31,224 nt of DNA, from assembly GCA_002189035.1 (NCBI GenBank), contig NEEC01000091.1, positions 1-31,224 on the forward strand, given 5' to 3'. Positions 21,794 through 31,224 of the stretch are shown here, piece after piece. The notes under the pieces are model-generated. The model was not told the origin of the DNA, searched no databases, and worked only from the letters and a program-made list of their open reading frames with translations. Both the position numbers and the translations under genes were made by a program. The stretch is from Utricularia gibba. Lineage: Eukaryota > Streptophyta > Magnoliopsida > Lamiales > Lentibulariaceae. How positions within the stretch are numbered: position 1 is the stretch's first letter; every line of letters begins with the position of its first letter.

Positions 21794-22342
21794 ATGGAGA
21801 ATTCCAAGGGCAATAAGCGTGTTTTCCAAGGCGTGGAGGAGGATGAGATATCGACCAAACGGTTGAAAGAGGATATTCTGGATGATTCCGATGAGGAGGT
21901 GGCGGAGTTCGCCCCTCCGGAGGAGGAGATCTGCTGCTTCATCAAAAGCTTCGAGGAGGAGATTACGACGGCGGAGCCGACTCTAGATCTGGCTTCCGAT
22001 TCCTCCGATTGTGGAGAATCGAGAACGGATCTGTGTTTTTTGTTGGAGGCGACGGACGATGAGCTCGGACTGCCGCCGACGGCCGGGTGTTCGCCGACCG
22101 AGTTTGAGGGAGGTCACGAACAGTCGTCGAATGAGGCGGAGGAGGTCGGCGAGTTTTGGGAGGTCCCGACGTATGATGATTCGTACGGGTACGGGTTCGG
22201 GTTGGGTTTTGGGGAAACCGATGATGGCGATGACGAGTACGTGGCGCTGGATGGGCTGTTCGATCACTCGGATATGGGTTTTGCACCGGGCGGTCCGTAT
22301 TCCAGATCCAGTGAGATGGCGGGCCATTTGGAATCCCAATAG
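21794..22342 (+). CDS. Acidic plant-specific protein with a LLEATDDELGLPP motif
   Basis: A single-exon gene of 182 residues. The ATG at 21794 is the first after a good TATA box; upstream in-frame GTG and CTG codons belong to the leader. The sequence is strongly acidic: DDSDEE (30-35), PPEEEICCFIKSFEEEI (41-57), LCFLLEATDDELGLPP (80-95), FWEVP near the middle, and a Gly/Tyr-rich GYGFGLGFGE stretch before an acidic end. A short basic patch KRLKED follows the N terminus. Angiosperms have a family of small acidic proteins sharing the I-x-x-F-E-E-E-I and L-L-E-A-(S/T)-D-D-E-L-G-L-P-P blocks, without established function. Acidity suggests a nuclear partner or activation-type role, which is only inference. 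There is no signal peptide or membrane segment. The codon use is GC-rich compared with flanking DNA. Confidence 0.85.
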   Translation: MENSKGNKRVFQGVEEDEISTKRLKEDILDDSDEEVAEFAPPEEEICCFIKSFEEEITTAEPTLDLASDSSDCGESRTDLCFLLEATDDELGLPPTAGCSPTEFEGGHEQSSNEAEEVGEFWEVPTYDDSYGYGFGLGFGETDDGDDEYVALDGLFDHSDMGFAPGGPYSRSSEMAGHLESQ

Positions 22343-25149
22343 TAATTAATATCTATAAAATTAGCCTGTAGACTTTATAAACTCAAAGACACCTCAATGC
22401 ACTAACACGCGAAACAAGGAATGTTCTCCAGAAAAAGGGCACGAAGATGTGCACGCAGGGGTCTGGTATTTCGAGTTGCCGATATTGAAGTGTCTAATGT
22501 GGTAAATCGCTTAAACTCCAGACCCAACTTCAGTTATCGGTGTGTATTCCAAAAAAAAAAAAAAAAAGGAAAAATCGCCAACCCACCCACCGTGCGAAAT
22601 CGAAAACAACGGTTGTGAATTTCCGGCAACCCGGGTTTGATGGGATATGTTCGACGGGCGACGCTTATTCAGGAGACAAACAGATTGGCATGTTTTTGTT
22701 TCATTTTTGGTGGACTTCTGACTGTTTTATTTTCCAGAAGCAACTTTAAACTCTGACCCGAGGTGTGTGACTTGTGAGAGGTTTCAGAAGCCGCTGATAG
22801 GAGCAGATCCCATCCGGATCCGGATCTCGATGGCGGGCTTGGTTTCCGGCAACCCGCCCGCTTGCTCGACACTAATTTTAGCGAAGATCTGGTCTTTTCA
22901 AGAATGGGGAGGGGATGAAAATCAATTTTACGCAATACGAAAGTGAATAAATAACACATCCCGATGGAATAGGGATTCAAATATTTCTATATCGTGATTG
23001 AAAACGATGTCATTGTGGTTATTGGAAGCTCCCCAAAATAATTTAGTAAATTAGTAAAATAATTCGCTGTAAAAAAAAATTACAGAGTATCTCTGTTTTA
23101 TACAAGTTGATAAAATATCCCTATTTCATCTCTATTATTTATTAAATAATTTTATTTTTAATGTATATCGCAATCATATTTACTACATAATTCATATATT
23201 ATTCAAATATAAACTTTAAAACATATTTTTAAAATTTAATTCAAAATTTCATTAATTAAAATATTAAAAAACCATATGTATATATAAATTATTTAGTGTA
23301 ATAGATTAAAAAACGAATTCAATCATATAATTAATATGAATTTTGATAAATTTCCATTGAATATCGATCATACATAAATGATATCTATATATATTTTGGA
23401 ATTTTTTAGATATAAGAATATGTTTCACACATAAATGATGCCCATATATACCTTACAAATATTTTTTAAAATATATGAATACTACATATATATAAATGGT
23501 TTTTGAGTGGCTATCAAAATAGTACACAATTGCGATTTATACATAACTGACGCTGGTGTTCTACACAACACAAAGTACATAACCTGCACCCGTATACATA
23601 ATCTACCTACATCGGGGTTGATACAATACTATGAAAATACGTAATGTGCTACTATACTAATATGATAGTTGTAAATTATTAAAAAGTAACATCTGTTTAA
23701 TACGTTATAAAATAATTTACATATAAAAAAATTAGTTCACATGTTCAAAACCCTAAAAAGACGTATAAAAATTGATGGCTTGATGTTGTACACAAATTTC
23801 AAATGAATAAATATTAATAATACGAATGAAACCTCAAACCAACAGATTTCAAAAGTACAAAATGACCAACTAAGTTATTGGCAATGGTTATGTATAACCT
23901 ATGGTCATATGCTATTTCTTATATTGCTACAAGCATAGGTAACCTATAACACATGATATATTCATAGAATTTAGCATTTAGGGTATATATGAGCATGATT
24001 TAATTTTCTTGAATGCTTGTTGCAAATGCATAATAGATCAACTCCACGTGATTGTACAATTTTATCTTAGAGCAAGCCATTTCATTACAAACATCGACGA
24101 TTCCAAACAAAAATGTCATTTTCTACAAATGATTATGATAAAACTTCAAAAAGATGTCGACTATCCACAAAATTTAAAACGATAGTAGAGATTTGAATAA
24201 TCTTTTTCATGTGTCTTATGTCAATTGTTACCAATCTATTTGAAAGTATATATAATGGATGAAATTATTATAAATTATCTTATCATTAAAACATAAAAAT
24301 AAATTAATAAGATATGTTTGTGTTCTATTAATAATCATTAATATTTAGTTAGGCCTACTGCCCATAAATTATCTTTCAGTCAGCCCGTTAGCAACAAACC
24401 CAACCCTGGTTTTCTTAATTCTCAATAACAATATCCACTTCATGATTTCAATAAAAACTTGGAACAAAAACACAGTTGTAATGATTTTGGTTCTACAATT
24501 TGCAATGATGGGTCGTATCGGATTTGAAAATGTATTTTAATTGAGTTTTTATAATAAATATGAGTTGTAAAAAAATATAAATGCAATAAGAATGCAACTT
24601 TTATTATTTCAATCTTTTGGGTTCCGTTCTCTCAAAATTGTTATCATTTAATATTTTACAATCTGTACATATTGAAGATTAAGTTTATGAAATTACATTT
24701 AATATGGACTTTGACGACAATTAATAATAATTTTATATTCCAAAATGTCATTTATTAAAAATTATTTAAAAACGTGATTACTGTTTTTTTTATCTCACAC
24801 ATTAACATAAAAATGTTATACATATTCGTTACTTTTCTAATACACTCTGTTACATTAGGAATCTAGTGATCATTCTTACTAGTTACCAGTTAGCCTCAAC
24901 CTCAAATCCATGATTACGGCTGGAGCTCATTCTTCATATCAAATCTCACATGAAATTGAGCCCCATACATTGTTACCAACCAACTCCTCCATCAATCAAG
25001 ATTAACCCCCAGATTCGATGTCGACTGAACATCCTTGGGACACTCGGTGCCAGCTACCACGCCTCATCTCCTCAGCTTAACAACAGGGTGGATAAAACAC
25101 AAGGCTAAAGGCTTCCGAGAACGCTTATGCTTGTGTAAAAAAAAAAGGA
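22343..25149. other. 3' flank and AT-rich intergenic DNA
   Basis: The first 200 bases are probably 3' UTR. An A17 tract lies at 22551-22567, preceded by the 8-bp inverted repeat GGGTCTGG (22459-22466) and CCAGACCC (22518-22525). A GC-richer patch at 22620-22880 has a tandem ATCCGG repeat but no coding signal. 22980-24880 is very AT-rich with no frame of interest. 24880-25130 is less AT-rich and leads into the gypsy LTR. Confidence 0.5.
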
Positions 25150-25965
25150 GGGGGGGGGGGGATCATGCATATGTTTTGGGCCAAGAAAACATCTTTATTG
25201 TAATATTGAGAAAGGATGAAGACATGGTAACCGTTATGGGAATTCTCTATGATAATTCATGCACAAAGTAATAAGTGACGTTGAGGGTTGCTTGCGTCTA
25301 AACTCCCAAGCTGATGGATGGGGAATCTTCGGTGCCGGAAGCCCCCTCCAAGTGCTCCTACCGTGCACAAAAAAGTAAGGACTTAATTTGCCACACTCAT
25401 ACTAATTGGAACTAATGAGAATTTTGAATCTTAAATTAAGGGAATTGGTAGTTCGTGGGGGTGGCACCCTGGTATTCAAGGGAATTGCATTCCGTGACCA
25501 TAGTCGCGTTGCCTGTGGGATGTCTCATGGCCACGGGAGACCAGACCCGAACCAAGGCTTCCCTTGATCTCAATATTGAGAATAACCTTACCATAATTGT
25601 GCATGCAATATAGGATAATAGAATTCTACTGAAACTTCCTTACCGTCTGTTGAAAGACCCAATCCCCCTACATATACTTTTATAGTCAGTAAACTTCTTA
25701 GAACCTTTATCACATTCCAATTTTACTGCTCCTTGATTCTATTCCTCTTCATCAAGATTTTCCCTTTACTCCTCTCATTGTCTCTTCCTTTTATAGCATA
25801 TAGGATTCTTCACCTCCAAAATTTTTTCAAACACTACAATTTCGAAAATCCTTCATATCACTAACCACATTCTTGATTTTTTAGGCAGCTATTACTTTGG
25901 TTTGCTCCACCCCAATCTTTTTCTAAATTAACTCCTGGTATTTCTCGAAGGAAAGCTGTAATATT
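25150..25965 (-). repeat. Left LTR (3' LTR) of the gypsy element
   Basis: Aligns with 29510-30231 from ATGCATATG (about 25166) to the GTAATATTA near 25957, with numerous substitutions and small indels; I judge identity by eye at about 80-85%. Strong shared blocks include CACACTCATACTAATTGGAA, CCCGAACCAAGGCT, AATAACCTTACCATAATTG and TCCCTTTACTCCTCT. It is longer than the right copy mainly because of the 104-bp block at 25268-25371. The outer boundary is uncertain. Confidence 0.85.
25260..25371. repeat. Small insertion in the left LTR with 8-bp direct repeats
   Basis: TGCACAAA occurs at 25260-25267 and again at 25364-25371, enclosing 96 bases that are absent from the right LTR, where the site reads TGCATATATAAGTAAGG. 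Removing one repeat and the insert restores TGCACAAAAAAGTAAGG, which aligns with the right LTR. The insert is GC-richer than the LTR and has no clear terminal inverted repeats. An 8-bp duplication would suit an hAT-type element, but the missing inverted ends argue against a simple case; a repeat-mediated deletion in the right copy is the alternative. Confidence 0.6.
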
Positions 25966-26019
25966 ATACTCTACTCTTCATAATTTAAGTTTCATCTCAA
26001 AAATTTCGTACCTTCCATT

Positions 26020-26115
26020 TATTCTGAATGCGTGGCGGCTATTTCCTTAGCATCTTCCCACGTTGCCTCACTCTCGTTTTGCTGCATCCATTGTACTTTT
26101 ACCATTCATATCTCT
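26020..26115 (-). pseudogene. Chromodomain-like C-terminal end of gypsy Pol
   Basis: The minus strand reads VKVQWMQQNESEATWEDAKE, the V-x-V-x-W-x-x-x-x-x-E-A-T-W-E signature at the end of chromovirus integrases, where the chromodomain-related fold targets chromatin. Stops interrupt the sequence on both sides. It lies between integrase and the left LTR, as expected. Confidence 0.7.
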
Positions 26116-26559
26116 CATTGTTCATGCTTAATGATTTTTGAGTCTAGGACCCATTGAGATTCTTCCAGCAATGCCAAGTTCTTAGCTATCTCTACTAATT
26201 CTGACTGCAGCATATGGGGATGTGTTCAGGATATATCTTCTAAGCTATGACACGAGGAATATGTCACGTAGAGGGCTTAGTTGGGGTGGTAATTGTAGGT
26301 TTTATACTCTCTTCCCTTATTTTTCTAGAATCTCGTATGGACGTTCAAATTGTGGTTTTAGTTTCTTCCTCTTGGGGACCCTCACCAATCTCTTTGTTGG
26401 GGATATTTTTAAGAATACTTTGTTGTTGACTTCAAATTCCAAAAGCTTCCTTTTTTTTTTATCTACCTAGCTCTTGTGTCGGTCAATCGTGAACCTCTTT
26501 TAGTTGTTGCCTTATTATCCTTACTTTAGTCTTGTTGTCATTCACTAGCTCTAGCCCAA

Positions 26560-27270
26560 CCAATTTCTGTTCACTCATGGCATTCCAGCAGAATGGAGTC
26601 ATACATATTCTACCATACAGAGTTTCATATGGAACCATCTCGATGCTAGTATGGTAGTTATTGTTTTAGGTGAATCTCCTCAAAGACAAGTATCTTTCCA
26701 AGTCAATCAGAAAATCCAATAGGCAAGCTCTTACTTAGCATTTTTTTCAATATTTGTATAGTCCTTTCTGATTGTCTGCTGGTTTAGGGGTGGTGGGCAA
26801 TGCTCATACTCAAATTGATTCCTAGTACTTGTTGTAGAGTTTGCCAAAATCGAGATAAAAACTTTTCGTCCCTGTCCGTCCACCACCACCAATACTCCAT
26901 CGTGTTTTTGTGGCATCAAAGGAAACCCTATCATAAAGTCCATAGTGATGTGTTCCCACTTTCAAGTAGGAATCTTCAAGAGTTGCAGTAATCCCCCGGT
27001 CGCTGATGCTCAACTTTGACTTTTTGGCAAGTTATGCATTTAGGCTCCGTCGATGTGATCCCCAGTTTCATGTTTGACCTACAAAATGAGGGTTTCAAGT
27101 CTTGGTACATCTTGTTCTCTCTGAAGTGAATGGTGAGTTTGGAGTGGTGGGTTTTGGATAATAGCTTATGCTAAAAATTGTAATCTCGCGCATAAAAATT
27201 CGATTATTTAACCTTATCACACCCTCTTCATCTGCCTTGAAGGCCGAGTCATCATATTTTACTAATTCCT
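26560..27270 (-). pseudogene. Gypsy integrase relic
   Basis: The minus strand gives, around 26990-26890, GGLLQLLKIPT, a stop, KWEHITMDFMIGFPLMPQKH and DGVLVVVD, the entry to the integrase catalytic core with its first Asp in MDF. Near 26690-26580 it gives the YHTSIEMVPYETLYGRM block in broken frames, the C-terminal part of the core. The zinc-binding HHCC region upstream (about 27050-27200) is heavily degraded. The stop before KWEH (26962-26964) sits where the family has Trp. Confidence 0.85.
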
Positions 27271-27514
27271 TTCACCTAATGGCATCTGGGTGACTTTGAA
27301 GTTCTTTGATAGCCGTCATCAAGTCTGGCTCGAGGCTTAACTAATTTAACCTTCATCTTTTTGATTGCAGTTTATTTTCAAGTCTCTCTAACTCATGTTT
27401 GCATTTGTAGTGCGATTGCTCATGTCTTTTCCTACTCAATGAATCGACTACTACGTTGGCATGCCTTGGTTGGTATTTAATCTTCGCATCGTAATCCTTA
27501 ATTAGCTCCATCCA

Positions 27515-27928
27515 CTAGCACTGTTTTAGATTTAGTTTTTCTTGAGTGAACAAGTACCTTAATGTTTGATGATCCATGAATAATTCGCAATGGTGTCCAG
27601 ATAAAAAATGCCTCCACAATTTCAGAGTGAAAATCACTGTGGCTAGTTCCATGTTATGTGTTGGGTAGTTCGTCGCACACTTATGAAGCAGAATAGAAGT
27701 GTAGGCTTTCATCCGCCCCTCTTGCATAAGTACACACCCTAAACCCTCTTTCGATGCATCTGTATATACTAAAAAATCCTTGTGCGCTTTAGGATGTGCA
27801 AGTATTGGGGAAGAGGTGAGTTTTTCCTTGAGCTTATGGAAACTTTCTTTGTATTCTGAACTCCATATAAATGTGCTTTTCTTCTGATGACAATGTGAGG
27901 GGTTTAGCCAAATTAGAGAATCCTCCAA
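27515..27928 (-). pseudogene. Gypsy RNase H domain, locally open
   Basis: A 137-codon open minus-strand frame holds the whole RNase H region: KESFHKLKEKLTSSPIL, then FLVYTDASKEGLGCVLMQEG with the first catalytic Asp, then NMELATVIFTLKLWRHFLSG with the catalytic Glu, and FMDHQTLRYLFTQEKLN with the next Asp. It is the best preserved part of the element. The flanking RT and integrase are broken, so it is not a functional gene. Confidence 0.88.
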
Positions 27929-28039
27929 ATTTTTTTTAGTACCCTTCCAAACCCAAGAAGCTCCTAACTTCTACCACTAAAAATGGAGTAGGCTATCATG
28001 TAATCACCTCTATCTTCTTTGGGTCTACAATGATGCCTT

Positions 28040-28700
28040 CCCCGTTGATGACATGGCCTAGAAACACCATGCTTGACAACTAAATTTCACACTTGGAGTA
28101 CTTAGCATATAATTTATTTTCTCACAACGTCTTCAACACTATTTTTAAGTGCATTTCGTGACTCTCGGGTCTGAAGAATACACCAATATGTCGTCAATGA
28201 AGATCACAATGAAATTATCCAGATAAGGTCAGAAAACTCATTTCATGAGATCCATAAATACATATGGTGCATTTGTTAAGCCAAAATGTAGGACCATGAA
28301 TTCATAGTGCTCATAAGGTGTCCTTAAAGACGTTTTTCGTATGTCATATAGTCTTCGTTTCAATTGATGGTAGCTTGACATAAGTCTATCTTTGAAAATA
28401 CTTTGGTTCCTTTTAGGTGATCGAACATATCGTCAATCAATGGTAGAGGGTAATAGTTTTTTAAGGTCACCTTGTTAACCTCTTGATAATCCCCGCATAA
28501 TCACATTGTACCATCCATTTTCTTCACAAATAGCATTGGTGCTCTTCATGACCTGCTACTTGGCTGAATAAATTTCTTCTCCAATAAATCATTCAATTGT
28601 TCTTCAAGTTTTTTCAATTCTGTTGATGTCATTCAGTAAGGGACCCTTGTTATGGGTTTCATTTCTTCTTCTAGTTTGATGGTGAATTCTATCTCTCTAT
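28040..28700 (-). pseudogene. Gypsy reverse transcriptase relic
   Basis: On the minus strand, LFVKKMDGTM, a stop, [20 protein letters not shown], then [18 protein letters not shown] match RT blocks 1-3, and IFIDDILVYS (about 28206-28177) is the block 5 catalytic motif with both Asp intact. Stops replace a Trp at 28546-28548 and an Arg at 28501-28503. The thumb region is frame-shifted. Confidence 0.9.
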
Positions 28701-28854
28701 CCGAGGTCTCTCTGACAACTCCTTTGAAAATACATCAGGAAATTTCTAAATCACCTTCACTTTTGGAGCTGGTTTAAATCACATAGTGCCTGAACAAATG
28801 CAAAATAGTGGCACTCCACTTATAGTATCTCTCCCAATGATCCTCCATTCCCAT

Positions 28855-29127
28855 TCATTCCATTTTTTTTTGTCTTGCTCTTGAGTCCCTTGACCAATAT
28901 CCTTCGTTCCCCCATGTGAATTGCATCAACCTAGTTCGGCAATTGATGATCGCTCCATGTTCTGACAACCAGCCCATCCCTAATATCAGCTTGAAGTCCT
29001 GGATTTCTATTCCATATATATTAACGGCCAAGGCTCTTCTAGCCATTGTATCGGTACATTTGGGTACCATTGAGAGCACATGACCTTTTGACACTGCACA
29101 GTAGTGGTCACTTCTCTTCCATCTCAT
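28855..29127 (-). pseudogene. Gypsy aspartic protease end
   Basis: The 90-codon open minus frame contains ALAVNIYGIEIQDFKLILGM and GWLSEHGAIINC, the C-terminal half of the retropepsin-like domain (D-x-I-L-G-M-x-W-L). The N-terminal catalytic D-S/T-G is not seen in the open part, so the domain is truncated or out of frame. Confidence 0.8.
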
Positions 29128-29496
29128 TCATACCTAGCTTTCTCACAGAATGGTTAGCCGCAAAGAAGTGGGTTGCCCCCACAAGCAATCAAAGAAAGAA
29201 TGTCAAGGTTATATTGGCAGTCATCGTCTCCTCTATCCCCTACGTGATTGCTTCAAACTTGAACATTTTATGCAGAACCACCTCCTATGGAATGAAATAG
29301 TCTCAATTGCTTGAATTCCTCCCAACTCACGTAGTCAAAATTCACGTATTTCAGGGTCCCCTTCAGAGAATGTTGACATCCTATTCTTTTTCAAGCATCC
29401 ATGGTGTAGTCTCACAATCTCTCCCAAGGTTTTTGCTATTAGTGGCACTCGTTGAGCAGCCACTATGATTGTAGCTAGTTCAATGATCGTATCACA
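29128..29496 (-). other. Gag remnant and PBS-like region
   Basis: A short minus-strand stretch near 29460-29310 reads MSTFSEGDPEIREF then a stop, reminiscent of the F-x-G-x-x-D-P-x-x-A-x-x-W segment of gypsy Gag, so all but a scrap of Gag is missing. Next to the right LTR, 29483-29494 on the plus strand (ATGATCGTATCA) weakly resembles the reverse of the tRNA-iMet primer-binding site. Confidence 0.4.
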
Positions 29497-30231
29497 TGTC
29501 AGAGTGGGATCACCACACCCTCATGCATACGTTTTGAGCCAAGAAATCATATTTATTGTAATATTAAGAAAGGGCGAAGTCACGGTAGCTTATTACAGGA
29601 ATTGTCAATGATAATTCATGCATATATAAGTAAGGACTTAATTTTCCACACTCATACTAATTGGAATGAATGAGAACTTTGAATCTTAAATTGAGGGAAT
29701 TGGTAGTTCATAGGGGTCGCATCACAGTACTCCATGGAATTGCATTCCGCGATCACAGTTGTGTTGCCTCTAGGGTGTCCCATGGCCGCGAGAGTCCACA
29801 CCCGAACCAAGGCTGCACTTGATCTCAATATTAGGAATAACCTTACCATAATTGCGCATGCATTAAAGGATAATGAAATTCTACTGGAACTCCTTTACCC
29901 TTCATTGATAGATCCGATCCCCCTACACATAATTCCAGTTTCAGTAAACTTCCTAAAATCCTTATCACATTCCAATCTTATTGCTCCTTGATCCTATTCC
30001 TCTTCTACCAAGATTTTCCCTTTACTCCTCTTATTGCCTCTTTCTTTTATAGCATATAAGATTACTCATCTCCAAAATCTTTTCAAACCTTACAAGTCCG
30101 AAAATCCCTTCATATCACTAATAATTTTCCTGATTTTTTAGGCAACTGCTACTCTCGTTAGCTTCATCCCAATCTTTTTCCAAGTTAATTCGTTGTATTT
30201 TTCTAAGCCAAGGAAAGCCATAATATTACCG
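29497..30231 (-). repeat. Right LTR (5' LTR) of the gypsy element
   Basis: Probably begins at TG (29497-29498) in TGTCAGAGTGGGATCACCAC, based on the position of the PBS-like sequence just left of it, and ends near ATAATATTACC (about 30220-30230) where similarity to the left LTR stops. It lacks the 104-bp block found in the left LTR. No TATA signal was assigned. Confidence 0.8.
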
Positions 30232-31000
30232 CCAATCCCTCTCCTCTACCAATTTGATATCAAGTGGCATTGTACACTCAGGGTTTGATAATATCAGGAT
30301 CAGTGAGCATTCAGCCTTTTTCTTTCTTTAGAGTTACACTCTCTGTGTCGAGTGACGCCCAAAAATCGACAACCATCAAGTGATATTTGGACTAAGCATC
30401 AAGCTCAATAACCGTCAAGCCTCACCACTCTATACCAACCATGTGATCCTCAATCACTTAGGTACCAAGTGCAGCATATACATCAGTTTTTATCACACTC
30501 GATAGCAATTCATTGTGATCATTACACTCAGCTCCAGCCCATATTTTTTATGAGCTCACCAAGCTCTCTTGATGCAGCAACTTTTTGGAAGCTTCTGGAA
30601 GAAGAATGAAGGCATGTATGACTGGGTCAATAAAAGAAATGATATATGTGATTGGGTCGATGACTTGATAAACTGGGCCAAACCTTGGGAAGACAATCAT
30701 GAAGATATTGAAGCTCAATTTCCAACCTCTAAGGAAAGGCCCATGGATTCAAACTTACAATGCAACGGGTAATACAAGCTCTGATTCTATCAAATTCTAA
30801 ACCAACGGCTATTTCTGCATGTTATAAATATGTGGCTGGGTTGTAATGTATCAACAACGGGTAGTAACTCATTTTCATGTTTTTTGAAGCAATATGGTTG
30901 CTGCATTTCTACATCAACACCTACAAAGGATTCTTTGCTACAATTCATTTTGATGAAACCCGACGTGAACCAAAACTGACCACGCTTCCTTCTCACTGCA
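30232..31000. other. Probable LTR or leader of a plus-strand retrotransposon
   Basis: There is no host gene. A 68-codon plus frame at 30569-30772 reads Trp/Asp-rich (YDWVNKRNDICDWVDDLINW) but matches no family. TTGATATCAAGTGGC near 30256 and, in the opposite sense, GCTCTGATTCTATCAA at 30778-30793 both loosely resemble tRNA-iMet primer sites. The position before a gag start makes a leader or LTR plausible. Confidence 0.35.
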
Positions 31001-31224
31001 ATGGGTTCCTTTGGCTCACCTCCCAAGTTTGATGGAAAGGATCCACAAGAGTTTCGAGCCCGGAGTATGAAAATAAAGAATTTTTTAGATGATGCTAATT
31101 TTCTAACTTACTTTGTAGAAGCACCACCTATTGAAGCTAATGCCTTGAAGGAGTTTAAGGCCAAGGAGAGAAAAGTACGATGCATTCTTGACAAAGCATA
31201 TGAAGTCATCCTTGACTACATACC
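31001..31224 (+). CDS. Copia-type Gag N-terminus, runs off the window
   Basis: An ATG at 31001 opens a frame that stays open to the window edge (74 codons). It begins MGSFGSPPKFDGKDPQEFRA and continues with MKIKNFLDDANFLTYFVEAP and ILDKAYEVILDYI. This fits the start of plant copia Gag (the UBN2/DUF4219-like region): a F-D-G start, a helix of the M-x-x-x-L type, an x-L-W-x-x-V-like block and an L-x-x-x-I-x-D-x-I block. Orientation is opposite to the neighbouring gypsy element. It is open but truncated by the window, so intactness is unknown. Match to the family is by motif order, not by close identity. Confidence 0.6.
   Translation, partial: MGSFGSPPKFDGKDPQEFRARSMKIKNFLDDANFLTYFVEAPPIEANALKEFKAKERKVRCILDKAYEVILDYI

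Larger units (their letters stand above)
25150..30231 (-). mobile_element. Decayed Ty3/gypsy LTR retrotransposon, minus orientation
   Basis: Two direct repeats of about 700-800 bases flank 3.5 kb that reads, on the minus strand from right to left, protease, reverse transcriptase, RNase H, integrase and a chromodomain-like end. That order (integrase after RNase H) defines Ty3/gypsy, and the end region suggests a chromovirus-type lineage. Only about 370 bases lie between the right LTR and protease, so most of gag, including any CCHC knuckle, is lost. Numerous stops and frameshifts make it non-functional. The exact outer ends and target duplication are not resolved because the left end is replaced by an A10/G12 run. 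Confidence 0.9.

Noticed and set aside
21963-22349. Long open frames on both strands overlapping the acidic-protein gene
   Set aside because: They are shadows caused by GC-rich GAG/GAT codons; Arg/Pro-rich translations with no family match.
30778-30793. GCTCTGATTCTATCAA taken as a minus-strand primer-binding site for the gypsy element
   Set aside because: It lies outside the right LTR, on the wrong side for that element, so it cannot serve it; kept only as a weak hint of another element.

Overview
The window is nuclear DNA from a flowering plant, most likely a eudicot. It has four spliced or single-exon plant genes with GT-AG introns, wide AT-rich intergenic stretches, and decayed plant transposons of the MULE, Ty1/copia and Ty3/gypsy classes. 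No bacterial, organellar, CRISPR or tRNA feature was found. The species cannot be fixed from the sequence.

Layout: 1-2590 is transposon-derived and AT-rich. It holds a MULE transposase tail, a roughly 500-bp fold-back element and a four-copy 59-bp tandem repeat. 2600-4370 carries a complete ribosomal protein uL23 (RPL23A) gene with three coding exons and a promoter rich in site II motifs, four of them, two forming a perfect inverted repeat. 4400-10600 has no clear gene: a minus-strand MULE relic near 8.1-8.4 kb, two small ORFs of uncertain status and AT-rich filler. 10.9-11.75 kb holds a two-exon gene for a small plant-specific protein of unknown function. 14.05-15.45 kb holds a complete three-exon FLX-like coiled-coil gene (FRIGIDA-pathway family). 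15.85-21.3 kb is intergenic, with a copia reverse transcriptase/RNase H relic at 17.3-17.95 kb. 21.36-22.35 kb holds a single-exon gene for a very acidic plant protein. 22.4-25.1 kb is AT-rich. 25.15-30.23 kb is a decayed minus-strand Ty3/gypsy element with both LTRs, protease to chromodomain-like end, almost no gag, and a small insertion in its left LTR. The last 220 bases start a plus-strand copia-type gag ORF that runs off the window.

The four host genes (ribosomal protein, unknown small protein, FLX-like protein, acidic protein) all lie on the plus strand but show no functional link; they are ordinary neighbours, not a pathway cluster. The most unusual DNA is structural: the fold-back element beside the 59-bp tandem array, the palindromic site II promoter, the alternative hairpins just 3' of the FLX-like gene, and the 8-bp-flanked insertion inside the gypsy LTR. 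I saw no convincing new multi-gene system.
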